A DNA stretch of 64,000 nucleotides, from contig CM043796.1 in the NCBI GenBank assembly GCA_023974075.1, forward strand, positions 26,764,353-26,828,352. The letters run 5' to 3'. Below, piece by piece: positions 13,459-25,474 of the stretch (position 1 is the first letter of the stretch; every line of letters starts with the position of its first letter). Both the position numbers and the translations under genes were made by a program. The notes below the pieces were generated by a model, which was not told the origin of the DNA, made no database searches, and was given only the letters and a program-made list of their open reading frames with translations. Source of the DNA: Chaenocephalus aceratus. Lineage: Eukaryota > Chordata > Actinopteri > Perciformes > Channichthyidae.

Positions 13459-13762
13459 CGCCCATTGGCCTTGACAGCGCTTCAATTGTGTTATTGCGAG
13501 TTCGTCCGGACAGAGCTTTGTCGATTGGATTTATTTAAGAACGGAGGAGGACAAACCCTGTTTACAAAAATTCCTGCACATCGAATGGAAGCACAACACA
13601 AACACAGAGAGGGAGGAAGAAATGTGTGTGTCGAAACACACACAACTAGGAACACATACACACAGGCATCCAGGCACAATGCAGACACACAGACACACAC
13701 ATTTGCAGGCATTCCTCTGTGAAGCTGTGTGTGTACCAAGAGCAGGTGCAGGCTGGGCAGAG

Positions 13763-13765
<3 letters not shown>

Positions 13766-13848
<83 letters not shown>
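13766..13848 (+). repeat. (GT)37 microsatellite with short AG tail
   Basis: GT to 13840, then AGAGAGAG. Confidence 0.97.
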
Positions 13849-15052
13849 TACGATAGAGTGTGTGTGTTTTCTAGTTAGAACATCTGATCTGACGTATAAG
13901 AATATTACTTTTATACATTCAACCCTTTCTGTTTTGTTTTTTCCTTCCTTCTCTCTACATCTATATAGTTGATCATATTTCTGTGTCTAAATCCATGCAA
14001 TGTAATACAATACTACACACTACGTAAATACTCATTTATTAAAAAGGACAAAGCTCAGATCGTGTGTATTTTTTGATTCTTTGAGGTTTTGTTAAGCACC
14101 CGCTTTACGTCCAACACAACACACACCCTGTCTTTTTAAATAACACAAATCACAGATACTATATACTATATTTAATTAAAATGGAGCTTCTCAAGTACAA
14201 CAATGTAAAATAAAAATCTGAAATGATACATTTTGAACGAAATAAGAAAAACGTGTCCCAAATATCACATTAACAAGGGATGTACATGCTGTGTACATGT
14301 GTTGTTAACTCAATAGTGGGCAGCTGCAGTTCATGTATCAGTTATATTTGAGATAAATAAGGAAGTACACACACTAATACTATTGTTAATATTTAAATCA
14401 AAAGGAAGAGGTGTCAAATAGAGCAGAGAAAATCTTAATTTGTGAATCAGTAGCTCACAGGAAGTAAATGTCCAGTTATATGGATGTCACATATCCAATA
14501 AAAATGTTACTTTGAGATGTTATCAATTTATTGCTGTCGTTAATTTGGAACTACAATTATACTACATTTTATCTGAATGAAAACTAAACACAACCCTACA
14601 TCTTTTCGCAAATTATGTAAATGTCAAGCTGGATAAAACTGTCAAAATAGATGCTTACATTAAAAGATAATTAAAATGTTTGCAGAAAGGAGACGGAAGC
14701 AAGAGGACATCGGCTCTGTCGGCTGCTGAGAGCTGGAGTAAAAGCAGTCGCTGTTGGCAGCAGTTTGGAGGCCGGACCATCCGGAGGAAAAACACTTCAG
14801 CAGCAGAGCAGGAATCTCGGAGCAGACTCACTCGTTATGGAACTGATCTGAGCAGCTGACAGGGTGACAGGATCAATCCCCAACAACTCATCTCATATGC
14901 CGCTTCCCTCTACAGTTTAGCACCAACGAGAGACAATCTGTACGAAGCAAACCCGCATCATCGCCGGATCCATGCTTTCCATTCGTCGACCATTATCAAA
15001 CACTGACCCTTTACAGTTATCTCAAACTGTATTATTCACTTTTACATTCTGC

Positions 15053-15258
15053 CGTTACATTCCAGGTCACTTGTTAGACGCTTTTATCCAAAGCGACTTA
15101 CATACACTCAGTACCGTGGGCAATCCCCCCAGGAGCAGTGTGGGGTGAAGTGTGTTGCCCAGGGACACAACGACATGCTGACTGCAGTGGGACTCCAACT
15201 TGCTACCCCCTGATTCGAAGTCCAGCACACTATCCACTGAGCCACAGCCGCCCCCGAT
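15053..15258 (-). mobile_element. Dispersed repeat with L2-like tail, copy 3
   Basis: Contains GCTTTTATCCAAAGCGACTT, as in the other two L2-like tails, followed by a segment ending in CACTGAGCCACAGCCGCCCC that recurs widely in teleost genomes as far as I remember. On the minus strand the LINE tail is at the 3' end. Confidence 0.55.
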
Positions 15259-16507
15259 ATGATATGAACAACTGCCATTACTGATATAAGAAAATCCTTT
15301 ACAAATGGATCGGGTGAAAGGTTATTGTTTCGGGCATCATCCTGAACTCGCATCGTCAATATCATTTTTTCAAGCAATGTTTTCGGTGATCTTTTACCGG
15401 GAAGACAGCTGTTGGTGTTCCATGCAAACAACAAAGGTCTACGACGTTGACTTCATAGAAGGTACGTTCTTGAAATCAATAACTTAACCAATATACTTCT
15501 TTTTATTTGAAGCCAAACCATGATCTTTTTTACCAAACCTAAGAAAACAGTCTTGTCCATTTGTCTTGTTTTACAACATTAATAAAGTGTTTGAAACGGA
15601 CATTGTAACGTAGGAGAGAATACGTTTCCATTCAGACACGAATGAGACAGGGTTGCAGGGATAGAAGAACCATCTTTATGAGATGTTCAAGAGTCTTACT
15701 CATGTCCGAAACAATAACGTTTAAAAAAAAAAATGTAAAGCTTGTTTTATTTCTATATTTCTTATTGTATTTTTGCCAGATGGTTTCCCACCATGCTTCA
15801 TGTGTGATGATAGAATCATCCATCGCCTACATGTCTTTAAATGTTGCTAAATCTGCACCATAACAACTGCCATTAGCATTTCCTGTTTGCACTGTCAGCA
15901 CATATTACTAGACAATAGTCAAATAAGTAAAAATGAATAACACAGATATCTGTTTTGTTGACACTCCTTCAACACCAGGTCTAAAGCTAAACCCAAAATC
16001 AATGGTGCCTGAACGCCCGTCAGCAATGTGAGGCCCTTTCATGATAAAGGTGCCAGAAGCTTCCAGAGACATTGATCAACTGTACGAAATATAAGAGGTA
16101 ACCCTAAAGCCCTTGGTACAGTGTCTGCTCTCTTTAACAACTGATACTGTTGCCAACAAGTGTGCAGAAAGTGCTTCTGAGTGTACTTCCCTGCAGTTGA
16201 ACCGTCTCTCCGTTTCACAGCCAGCGAGTGCTCTCCTGCTCCGGCTCTCTTGAGGATTACTCACATCACAGGCTGGAAAACAGAGCGGGTTGGAGAGAGA
16301 GACGCTCACAGCGCCGCAGACATGAAGGCAAGGCGAGCCGATCCAAGAGCGGCATCACGTGACCGTCGAAACAAGACGTCGCGGTGAGTCTGTCCACAGC
16401 GGTGTCACGGTTTCATACAGCAAATAAGTCCTTGGGAGGTGGTCGAGTCTGGTGTCCACACCCTGTGTCCCAATGGTGGTGCCACTGGTTTACCTATGGA
16501 CACTGGT

Positions 16508-16680
16508 TTAAGGGACCCTTTTACGCTCATTCTGAGGTTCATATTTGTATTCTTTGTCTCTCCTGTGACATGTCTCCATGTTTTTATGTTCAAAAAGCAC
16601 TTCGCCCTCTGTCTGAAACCAGAGCCCAGTCTGCTCTGATTGGTTAGCTGGACGGTTCTGTTGTGATTGGTCAACCACTA
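16508..16680 (-). mobile_element. Dispersed TTAA-ended repeat, copy in reverse orientation
   Basis: Its reverse complement contains AGAGCAGACTGGGCTCTGGT and CAGACAGAGGGCGAA, matching 25745-25780 and 61783-61820. The 3' end on the minus strand is TTAA at 16508-16511. Nonautonomous; I see no coding capacity. Confidence 0.65.
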
Positions 16681-18804
16681 TAGATGTCCCGCCCCTTAGC
16701 CACATCAAGCACAATGTGTCGACACCACCCAATAGAAGTGTGGGTGTTACATAGTGATGTGTACTATGAACAACAAAGGAGTCCAATGGAGGTGATTCAG
16801 AAATGACGCAATGTTCAAATTTCAAACAGAAGACCTGTCGACACGCGACCAATCAGAAAACAGCTGTATGATCGGGGCAAGCTAGCAGGGGAGGTAACCA
16901 TCGAAATAAAACATTAAATTCAACTCAAATTCTGCCTGAACACACCTGTCTGAGTCTGGTTGGGTACCCGATGGCTAACTAGCATACAAGTTTCATAACA
17001 GACAAACATGGTTGGATATAGGCACAGGTAGAAACGAAAATGTTTTAATAACTCCTTAAGTCACTGAGAATTAAGAAATACTAAAAACACATAGTTAAAA
17101 TTCTTTATTATTTTTAAGTTTAGCATTAATAAACGTAACATTTTGTCTTAGATGTATCTTTGTCAGACCTATAAGCGTTATGAGTGCACAGTGGAGATGC
17201 ACTGACTCCAGAATCTATTTTGAATCAGGATTTCCACTTTAATCTAATCCTGGCCCGAAAGATTCGCACCCTTAATTGTGAATGTTTAGAACTTTGTCTG
17301 GTTCATTTTCATCTCTGGGTTGCCCTTCTCACGGTACATTAATTTTAAAACACTCCAGCAGTCCTGATGACATCACGTCTCTCTCCTCCACTGCAAACGT
17401 CTCATTCGTCCACTTCAGAAAAACAGCACCAGCCACTCCAAAAGAAACACGCTACCTCCCGGCTTTGTCCTTAAAAAACCACTTTTCCTCTCCTTGTTTC
17501 TCTCATCTCCCCTCCGTCCTCCCCCTCCCCTCTGTCCTCCCCCCTCCCTCCCCAGGCTGATGCAGACAGGGGAGGCGGAGGAAAGAGAGGAGGAAGCGCG
17601 GACAAAGCGGGCCGAGGCCACAGAAAGGCGGACTCCTGCCGAGCCAAAGAGCCGACTGACACGGCGCACATTCAGCCATCGTTAACTGCAGATTAATGAG
17701 GTCAGAAACGAGGGGGAAACGCTCCACTTGTGAAACACCTCAAAGTCAAAATAAGAAATACATCTCATGAGAACTATGGATGATTTTAGATATGTTAGTT
17801 CATTAGGAGGGCATACTCACATCATACCTGCTTGTTTTGCGTGAGACGTATTTTCAATTTGCAGTAAAAAAAACCGGTATATTATCAACAATAAAGAGCT
17901 GGAGAATATAGATTTGAACCGCACTGGTGACAAAGATATATTTGATTAAAGGTTTTTTTTAAGTATCAATCGATGGACTACATTTTGCCGAACTCCAAAC
18001 CAAATTAAGGTTAAAAATGAAATGTATAAACTCAACCAAATCCTTCACCACAAAACATTAAACAAGCATTCTGTGATGTGCCAACAGAAGCCTATATCAA
18101 TGAAATTAAAACAAACCACGACCTGCAGCAGACGACTTGAACACCAGAAGGTAAAACAAAAAAATAAAACGTTGAAATAAAAAGGAACATTATTAAGCGT
18201 GCTGTTACTTCGTGTCTTTCTGATCCAAACAGCGATCAGAGATTTCTGAGAGATCCTGCACGCTGAGAGAAAATGCATCTTGTACTGAGGGATGATCTTC
18301 AGAGCTGAAATTACCGAATCATTTAATGTCGTGTGTCGTCGACTCGTCAAACGTGTTGTTCTGTCCGACCAACACAGATCCAGTTTACAGCCATATAAAA
18401 CACAGACGCACGCATAAAGGAGAATGTGTAAAAAGCACATGTTGGGTGTTTGGAAGTGAAGGACTTTCTGCATTACTTCAGTTATTCCCTGAACAGATGT
18501 CCCTGTTTCTTCCACCTTGAAGGGACGATGCAGCGTTTAATATTCTAGTCGACCAACCGGCAGCGTATCGAAAGGAAAGAGTCTCAATCCAGAAGGCCAA
18601 AAATAATGAGTCAACCAAATACTAAATATCTCGGTTTTCACGCTTTTTCTTCAACGACGGCTCATCCAGCAACAAATACTCCTTGTATTTGACATTTAAC
18701 AAATGTAATGGCTTTCCTAAAAGCAACACTCCCTCTTGAAGGCACCCACACATCGGGTTTACACACTCTAAAGTACTATTACTTTAGTAACACACACTCC
18801 CATG

Positions 18805-19000
18805 TTCCCCTTTAAACTGTGGGGTTTCTCCGGAAGTGTTTCCTTGTACGATGTGAGGTAGGACAGAGGTCTAAGGACTGAGGGTCTAAGGACAGAGGGT
18901 CTAAGGACAGAGGGTGTCGTATTGTCATACTGATATTCTGACCACTGAGACAAATGTAATATTTGTGATATTGGGCTATATAAATAAACATTGATTGATT
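18805..19000 (+). mobile_element. LINE 3' end with 15-bp tandem repeat
   Basis: Ends TTGTGATATTGGGCTATATA followed by AATAAACATTGATTGATTGAT, a non-LTR retrotransposon tail. Inside, about three copies of GGTCTAAGGACAGAG (18868-18914) form a short tandem array that I associate with this teleost LINE tail. Superfamily not certain. Confidence 0.6.
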
Positions 19001-19609
19001 GATATTAGAAAAATAACAAATATATAAAAGTAGTTGTTATATAAAGTACATTTAATGCATGCAACAATATTTTTTTATTAAAGTGTATATCATGAGTGTG
19101 TTATTTAGTAAGTATGAGTATCTAGAGATCTTTAATGTTATTCTAACAACAGTAACAGACAACAAAGAACCGACAGCTGTTTGCGTTCAGCTCCGACAGC
19201 AGGATCAGCTTCATCTCCACAAATTCACAAAACAGCTTCTTCTAAAACTCCATGTTTTTCAGCATGTCTATCCCTTCCAAACTGAAAAATAAAAACGTCC
19301 AACCAGCAGCCGAGCATATCGACTGCTGAGGTTTCGATCAAAGACGTTTATATAGTTGTATGCTGTTAATCCTGTATGTAAAGAAGAGGGATTTATTCAA
19401 CCACACCTCCATTTTCCTTCCATATAGAACAACATCAGCCCACAGCTGTTTGTGTCCAGCATCGTGTTCACCTCGACGACACATTCACAAACCTGGCAAC
19501 GTCAGCTCAGCGATTCCAGACATTCAGCAGCCCTTTTTCTTCTTCACACACACTTGAAGCGGCGATAATAGCGCGGGGATAATACAAAAAGAGGCATCTT
19601 ATCACTTAC

Positions 19610-19659
19610 TGAGGACGGCAAGCCGGGAGGAACCTTCCGCACTTTTTTGGGGTGAGCCT
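19610..19659 (-). CDS. tcf4: tcf4 exon C (E-protein, second half of NLS)
   Basis: 50-nt coding exon with textbook borders: acceptor TTTTTCTCTTGCAG|AGGCT and donor TCCTCA|GTAAGTGA. Two bases complete a Glu codon begun by exon B; then 16 codons read AHPKKVRKVPPGLPSS, ending in phase 0. Known: KKVRKVPPGLPSSV is essentially invariant in vertebrate TCF3, TCF4 and TCF12 and is the second basic half of the E-protein nuclear localisation signal. The residues before it (M-E-A-H-P) fit TCF4 (M-E-V-Q-T) better than TCF12. The next exon should begin VYAPS; I did not find it in the 19.6 kb downstream, so that intron probably runs past position 1. The alternative start exon of short E-proteins (MYCAY type), expected in that intron, was also not seen. 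Confidence 0.9.
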
Positions 19660-20226
19660 CTGCAAGAGAAAAAGAAGCCACAAAACAATACATGAGGGGT
19701 TGAACAGGCCAAGAGGCTTTTTTATTTCTTTTTAAAAGGAGCTTCTGGTTTTATTTGTGTGGAATGTAATCATCGATCACCCGGAGAGGCCACTTTTCCC
19801 ACCGCCGTCGGTATATTTACAAAGAGAGCTTTCACTGCAAACATGCGCGACACAATAAGATGCAGAAAATACAAAAAAGACGGGACACAAAAAAGGACGG
19901 AGTGGATTTTTTTCTCTTTGGTGCGATAAAAGGAAGGAGGGCAGCTTTTGACATGCCTATATTATTTTTCAGGGTTTCTCTCAAGGGGAGCGAGGGAGCA
20001 GTCTATTAACTGGGAAGATGTGACTTTGATGGAGAAATGAAAGGCTGCTTTTATATTTTTGGGAAATTGGCCCAGTGTGTGTGTCCTCACAAGGCTAGCG
20101 CTACCAAGGCTACACCACGGTCACTATTGTGCTGCTTTTTTAAAAGACTTCCCTGTATTATAATTTGTTTTGCTTAAAGTCCCCTTTGAAATGACACAGG
20201 GACAAACAGGGTGATCGCACATGGTC

Positions 20227-20299
<73 letters not shown>

Positions 20300-21234
20300 G
20301 CTCGGCCTTCTAAACAGAAAACACGCGGCTGACAAATCAGCTCAGGTTAAAATGTTTCCAAATGTCACTGACAGAAGTTTCAGTTTGGAAACAGAAGTGT
20401 AAATTAAAGCAGATAGTTATCTTTTATTGACATACTTTTTTACCTTCCAGTCCAATAATTAGAATACTGGAAATGTTTAATTAACCAAATTATAAAAAGG
20501 TTGAATTTTAAAGGCACTGTGTAATATAATAATATTGTTCTTTTTTTTTTTTAATAATAATGGTACTAGAAAAGGTTAGATTCTCCTAAAAGTTGGAAAA
20601 CTTAAATATAATTTCTTTGTATATTCAAGTTTAAAACAGAAAATGTGTTTTTACGGTATAATATGTTTATTTTATTAAGTGAGTGGAAGACCTCACGTCA
20701 AGCTCCCGTTACTCTGAATCAACACTGAAGCCAAAGACACGTGTGTATTGGGTTAACTATTAAAGAGTCTATTATAGCAGCTTGTAAAAACCTACATACA
20801 CATAGATGAATAAACTTCATTGACGTTTTGAATTCTGGACGGTTTGTTGGATGAAATGAATGTAACCCATTTGGATGTTTCTAATATTAGGTGTTTTACC
20901 TTTATTTCAACCGACCATAAAGTTAAATCTACACCTACATAAACACACCACCATTTATTATTTAACAATAACACTTAAAAAGGGTTTGACTATAATTTTT
21001 TTAAATATCATATGCAAATTTTCCTTTCCTCTAAATGTATATTCTTGGAAAGACAAATTAACAACGTATTTCACATTGATGATGACATATGGACGTTTTT
21101 GGGGTAAAGACGGGGCCAGACATGGTCTGAACTCTTCCTCTCAAAGGAGGAAGCAGTTCAATGGCATCACTGTTCATGTGAAGGTCCCTGTGTGAGTGCA
21201 AGGCTTCTACATAATGAGCGTCAGCGCGTCTCAC
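19660..21234 (-). other. tcf4 intron between exons B and C
   Basis: 1575-nt intron bounded by GTGAGA and TTGCAG. It contains a (CA)33 array at 20232-20297 and otherwise unique, AT-rich sequence. The first 500 bases next to exon C (about 19690-20215) are free of repeats and could hold splicing or enhancer elements (inference). Confidence 0.8.
20232..20297 (+). repeat. (CA)33 microsatellite in the B-C intron
   Basis: Uninterrupted CA units about 570 bp upstream of exon C in gene orientation. Confidence 0.97.
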
Positions 21235-21364
21235 CCATGGTGTCCATCGGCAGCGTTCTCCTCCGAGGGTTGGAGCCGTAGTGCTGGTAGTACTGCCCGG
21301 CCGGCTTGGTGGGCGACGCCGCGCCGCCGGGACTCCCCAAACCCATCTCTCCCTCCAATACCGA
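21235..21364 (-). CDS. tcf4: tcf4 exon B (E-protein, equivalent of human exon 9, first half of NLS)
   Basis: 130-nt coding exon. Acceptor ...CTCTCGACCAG|TCGG follows a long pyrimidine tract; donor is ACCATGG|GTGAGA. Phase 0 in, phase 1 out, 43 complete codons starting SVLEGEMGLGSP and including SPTKPAGQYYQHYGSNPRRR. Known: human TCF4 has [20 protein letters not shown] at the same place, directly after the GCHQ segment of the previous exon. The RRR cluster is the first half of the bipartite nuclear localisation signal. The Met at codon 7 (GAGATGG context) aligns with the Met used for the short human TCF4-D type proteins, so an internal start here is possible (inference). The GC-rich stretch encoding GSPGGAASP differs most from the mammalian protein. 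The intron to exon A is 21.2 kb and the intron to exon C is 1575 nt. Confidence 0.88.
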
Positions 21365-21423
21365 CTGGTCGAGAGACATCGGACAGACAGGAACAGGAAG
21401 AAGGAGAAACATTGGTAATTTAG

Positions 21424-21565
21424 TCAAGTTATTCAAAGATTCAAAGGTTTTATTGTCATATGCACAAAGCCACAGAGTAGAAATGGCAATTAAATTCTTC
21501 TGACCTGAGCTCCTCCAACAATGCAACATATATAATAAAATACAAAAATACAAAATAAAAAGTAT
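21424..21565 (+). mobile_element. Degenerate retroelement tail near exon B
   Basis: CAAAGGTTTTATTGTCATAT followed by GCACAAAG, an AATT-rich stretch and CTCCTCCAACAATGCA resembles a recurrent teleost LINE or SINE 3' segment. It begins 60 bp upstream of the exon B acceptor on the opposite strand to the gene. Confidence 0.4.
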
Positions 21566-23184
21566 TGCAAAAATCTATAGAATATGGCATATGTACAAGA
21601 ACAGAATATGAAATTAAATAATGTAAATTAAGACAAAATTAAATACTGTAATATATTATGACCTGCAAAAGATCCAATGCTATAGGCTTATAAATGAATA
21701 CATGTATAAATCCAATAAACGGAAACCAAGCACTTTAAACCAAGACCATTAATGTCAATGTGTGTCTATTGTCCTTTTCCTCTACTGATACATTTGATAA
21801 GCTTCGTGCGGTCAATCGCAAGGAATCGAGAATAAAATACTTTTGGAAGGAATCTCTGGCACAAATATATATCAGCTGACTTCCTGCTAAAACAGTATTG
21901 AAACAAAACGAGCCCAATGCGATTCTACAGCCGGTTGAAAACAAGGTTTTACAAGAATGTTGGGACAAAATATTTGGAACTATCCAAAAGGCAAGTCCGT
22001 TGTGAAGTCTGTAGTTTGGCGGGCCGTTGGAAAGTTGTCAGCAGTGTTGTGAGGAAAGCCTGACGTACCAACAATAGCCAAAGTCTGACAATGAAATATT
22101 GATCGTCGCAATGTTGACAGCACAAACTGGAAGGAAGATAGAACATTGAACACAGAACGGACGCTCGATTGTTGAAGATAAAGTTTGGAGAAATGTTGAA
22201 GAGAGGATATGTGAACAATCCTTAGCAACTACCCAGAATACTTTCCTCAGTTTACAACACAGAGAACTAGAACATCAGGGTCCAACACAAGACACTTTGT
22301 GATATGTCTCCCATAATCAGAACACCAGCCAGTAGAAAGATCTAGAAGACGTAGCTGAAACCAGTGATTGTGAGTGTTGACAGAAAATGGATGGATGTTG
22401 AGGACGGTCTGGAAATGGATTGATAATGTTGTCTCGTGTTATTGGTTCAATATATTGGAATGTTGACCAAATATGACAAGATATCTAAGATTAGCAGCGC
22501 AACTAACATTTACTTTCATCGTCAATTATCTTGTGGATTATGTGTTGGATTAATCGATTGACTTGGTTGGTCTATAAAATGGCAGAAGGTGATCAAATAT
22601 GGTTATCAATGTTGCCTGATTCCATTAGACGTGCTCAATTGTCTTTTGTTTGTCGATAACTCAGGGATATTCTATTTAGAGGTAAAGAAACCAGAAGATA
22701 ATCACTTTACAAAGTTCGACTTTTATTTGTAGACTTTTAAAAATAAATTAGAATTAGAATAGCTTGTAATAAATTGGTTAATTGATCAATCTTGAGTACA
22801 TATATGGAAAGCCATGGCTGCCAATAGTACAGTACACAATGAAACATAGTTCAAAGTAAAATCATTTAATCAAATTTAAAAGTTTTGCTTGTGAACGTAT
22901 TTTTTATTTAATGTAAAAAAACAACCCAATTATTTTTCAATATTCACAAACCATTTTTTTCTCTCCAGTCATAAAAATGTAAAAAGATAGATTACATGAC
23001 TCTTTTGTTAGACGGATAAATAGATATAAAGATAGATAGACAATCACAAAGACAAATGAATAAATAAAAATACACACAACTGCCCTTTGGATTAGATTTT
23101 GAAGCTGGCTAACTCCTGGACCAAAGCCTATCTCTGAGCTCGGTGATAGCGTTAAATGAAGCCGTGGTATGTGATGGTATTTAC

Positions 23185-23400
23185 CTCCGTGAGCGCGACT
23201 TCATGCTGCTCAGCGCGGACACGTTCCTCCCACAGCTCAGACTCTAACTTCTCCTCTCTGCTTCCTCCCTGCTCTAACTCTGACTCTGTTTACGGCTTCT
23301 CAAACTTAGCAAACCGCTCACACATTGTCCTGCTAATTAAGTTCAACGATTCGCCGGCAACAAGTGGCGTCTGGGCCGCTCTGGAGTGAAGCGAGCGCGA
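23185..23400 (-). other. Possible alternative first exon of tcf4 (speculative)
   Basis: GC-rich, repeat-free stretch on the gene strand between exons A and B, ending with a good donor (CGGAG|GTAAAT; GT at 23184-23183). It contains ATG AAG TCG CGC TCA CGG AG before the donor. If spliced to exon B that ATG is out of frame, so the stretch would serve as 5' UTR for an internal start such as the Met in exon B. Known: mammalian TCF4 has many alternative 5' exons, some between exons 8 and 9. No promoter evidence can be read from sequence. Confidence 0.2.
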
Positions 23401-23819
23401 GAATAAAAGACGGGGAGAAGGATGGAAGAGAGGCTATTTTCTTTTTTTCTAAAGAGGCACAAAAGGTTAGCTGGAAGGGACCCCCCCTCCCACCGTTTTC
23501 TTTAAATAGACCCCAAAGCTACTACGGTTTTTTCCCAGCTTTCTCGTTAAGTAATTAGTGTGCAGTGTATTTAAAGCAGAGGGTGGAGGAGTGTGTTTCC
23601 GAGGGGGGGGAGAGGGTTGTTTTTTGGGCTAATCTGAATTCTGATCACCGCGTCCGTCCTCTCCGCGGCTGAAAACAAGAGTTAGCTTGGCACTGCCGGG
23701 CCAAGGAAGGCTTTTCTCATGCTAAACAGGGCCTAAGTAGGCCAATTACAGGGCCAGCCTCGGTCTCAGAGCCATTCTCCGGCTTAAGACAAAAGGGCCC
23801 TTGTCTTAAATAAAGTCAG

Positions 23820-23820
<1 letters not shown>

Positions 23821-23889
<69 letters not shown>

Positions 23890-23955
23890 GGAGTCAGACA
23901 CAAAGGCACACACACACACACAATCACACACCGATTCAGCCATCCTGTCCCTCTG

Positions 23956-24020
<65 letters not shown>
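23821..24020 (+). repeat. Opposed (CA)33 and (GT)31 arrays
   Basis: CA at 23821-23886, GT at 23959-24020, separated by 72 bp that include two short CA runs. The arrays are complementary and of nearly equal length. Confidence 0.97.
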
Positions 24021-24021
<1 letters not shown>

Positions 24022-24312
24022 GTCGAGGGTAAAAGGGGGTTCCCACTAAAACAAAAAGGGTCTCATTGATTGTGGCGCTTTTCTTTGTTTTCTTTGTTTT
24101 TTTCTTCTCGTACTCGAACACCGAGCCAGGACGGGCGAGACCGGTCGCCCCGGCAACTACACGAGCTGGAGGAGGGACAAAATGACCGTCTGTGTGTCTG
24201 TCTGTCAAAATCTCTTCCCTACACACTGTTCACTACAATATCGTTATTTTTGAAAACGCAGATTGAAGTGATATTCAGATTGAAGTGTTGGGGCAGTTGT
24301 TGACTACATACA

Positions 24313-24420
24313 GTAGGGACTTGGCTTGGGAACCAGAAGATCGTCAGTTCAAGTCCCGAACAAACCAGGTACAGACTATGAACTGGTACTTTGAGAGTTT
24401 CCCGTTGTTATTATAAGCAT
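24313..24420 (+). mobile_element. Degenerate SINE-like repeat with tRNA B-box
   Basis: GGGACTTGGCTTGGGAACCA followed by GAAGATCGTCAGTTCAAGTCC. The last part approximates a RNA polymerase III B box (GGTTCRANNCC). Resembles recurrent teleost tRNA-like repeats; no clear A box. Confidence 0.4.
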
Positions 24421-24874
24421 ACAGAAAAATACCACTGACAGTTTTAGTGTGTACAGTCGCTGCTGTCATGGGAAATAGAGGGTTTCACAGGTTCAAAGCT
24501 AGCTTAACCGGACATGCTTAACTTCCTCTAAGAGGTACATGGGCAAAGGTTAATTACCAAGTTCATGATAAAGGATTTTGGACAAACACGACAATGCACC
24601 GTATTTCCATCAAGGCCAGACTGCTAGAATACCAGGCAGTGCTTTTTCAGTTTCGTTTTGCATCCAATATTATTTCCACTTCATATTCATTTCGATCACT
24701 CCAGCTATTTGACATGCAGGGGCCCGATCCATTGCTGTGACCTACAGTTACCCATAAGTCCCTGGCCTGTGTAGATCACACAGATATTATATCAGTTCAG
24801 ATAATCATCAAGTTCACTTCTCCTTAAACTGCCTCATGCTTCCGATTTACTTTCCACATTATCTTGTTTTCTAT

Positions 24875-24895
24875 ACACACACACACACACGCGCG

Positions 24896-24945
<50 letters not shown>

Positions 24946-24953
24946 CACACACA
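24875..24953 (+). repeat. (CA)n with GCGCGCG interruption
   Basis: Two CA blocks separated by GCGCGCGT. The CG/CA mixture is Z-DNA prone. Confidence 0.95.
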
Positions 24954-25345
24954 GCGCTGACTGGGCTTCGGTACCCAGCTGCTCACAGAGACGATATTAA
25001 CTAAGATAGATTACCAGAGAGACAGAGAGACAGGGAAATAGCCAGGGTCTCATACGTTAAAAACTGATAGAGAGAGAGAAAGAGAGAAAGAGGAAAGAAG
25101 AGAGGGATGAAGACGTAAAAACCAAGAGAAAAACTGAATCAGATTAGAGAAGAACAGGAAGTCTAAAGACTAGAGAGATGCAGAGAGTTAAATGGAGCAT
25201 TGTTCAGGAAAAGGTATCGAGAGCATGACAAAGACAGCGAGAAACTACCCCTAACAAGTCATATGTACATGTGTCTGATTAAACCAGCTAGATACAACAT
25301 GTCAATAAGAGACATTTTGGCGTGTTGGTTTTAATTTTTCAACTT

Positions 25346-25474
25346 TGGACAGAGTCAGACTTGTCCCCATTGCTGTCAGTCTTTATGCTAAGCTAGGCTA
25401 ACCACATCATGTCTCGAGACAATCATGTCTTGTATCTTCTGTATCACATTTCAAATAGTTGAACTGTTCTTTTT
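25346..25474. mobile_element. MITE-like repeat with GCTAAGCTAGGCTAACC core
   Basis: Contains CAGTCTTTATGCTAAGCTAG and ends near AGTTGAACTGTTC, features of a common percomorph nonautonomous repeat. Flanks are too decayed to call duplications. Confidence 0.5.

Noticed and set aside
16181..16387. Possible plus-strand exon with ATGAAGGCAAGG and a GTGAGT donor
   Set aside because: No recognisable protein, opposite strand to the gene, and short GT donors occur by chance.
17460..17690. Exon-like stretch on the plus strand: pyrimidine tract, CCCCAG, then an acidic-basic frame
   Set aside because: Low-complexity, no matching donor or homologous protein, and on the strand opposite to tcf4.
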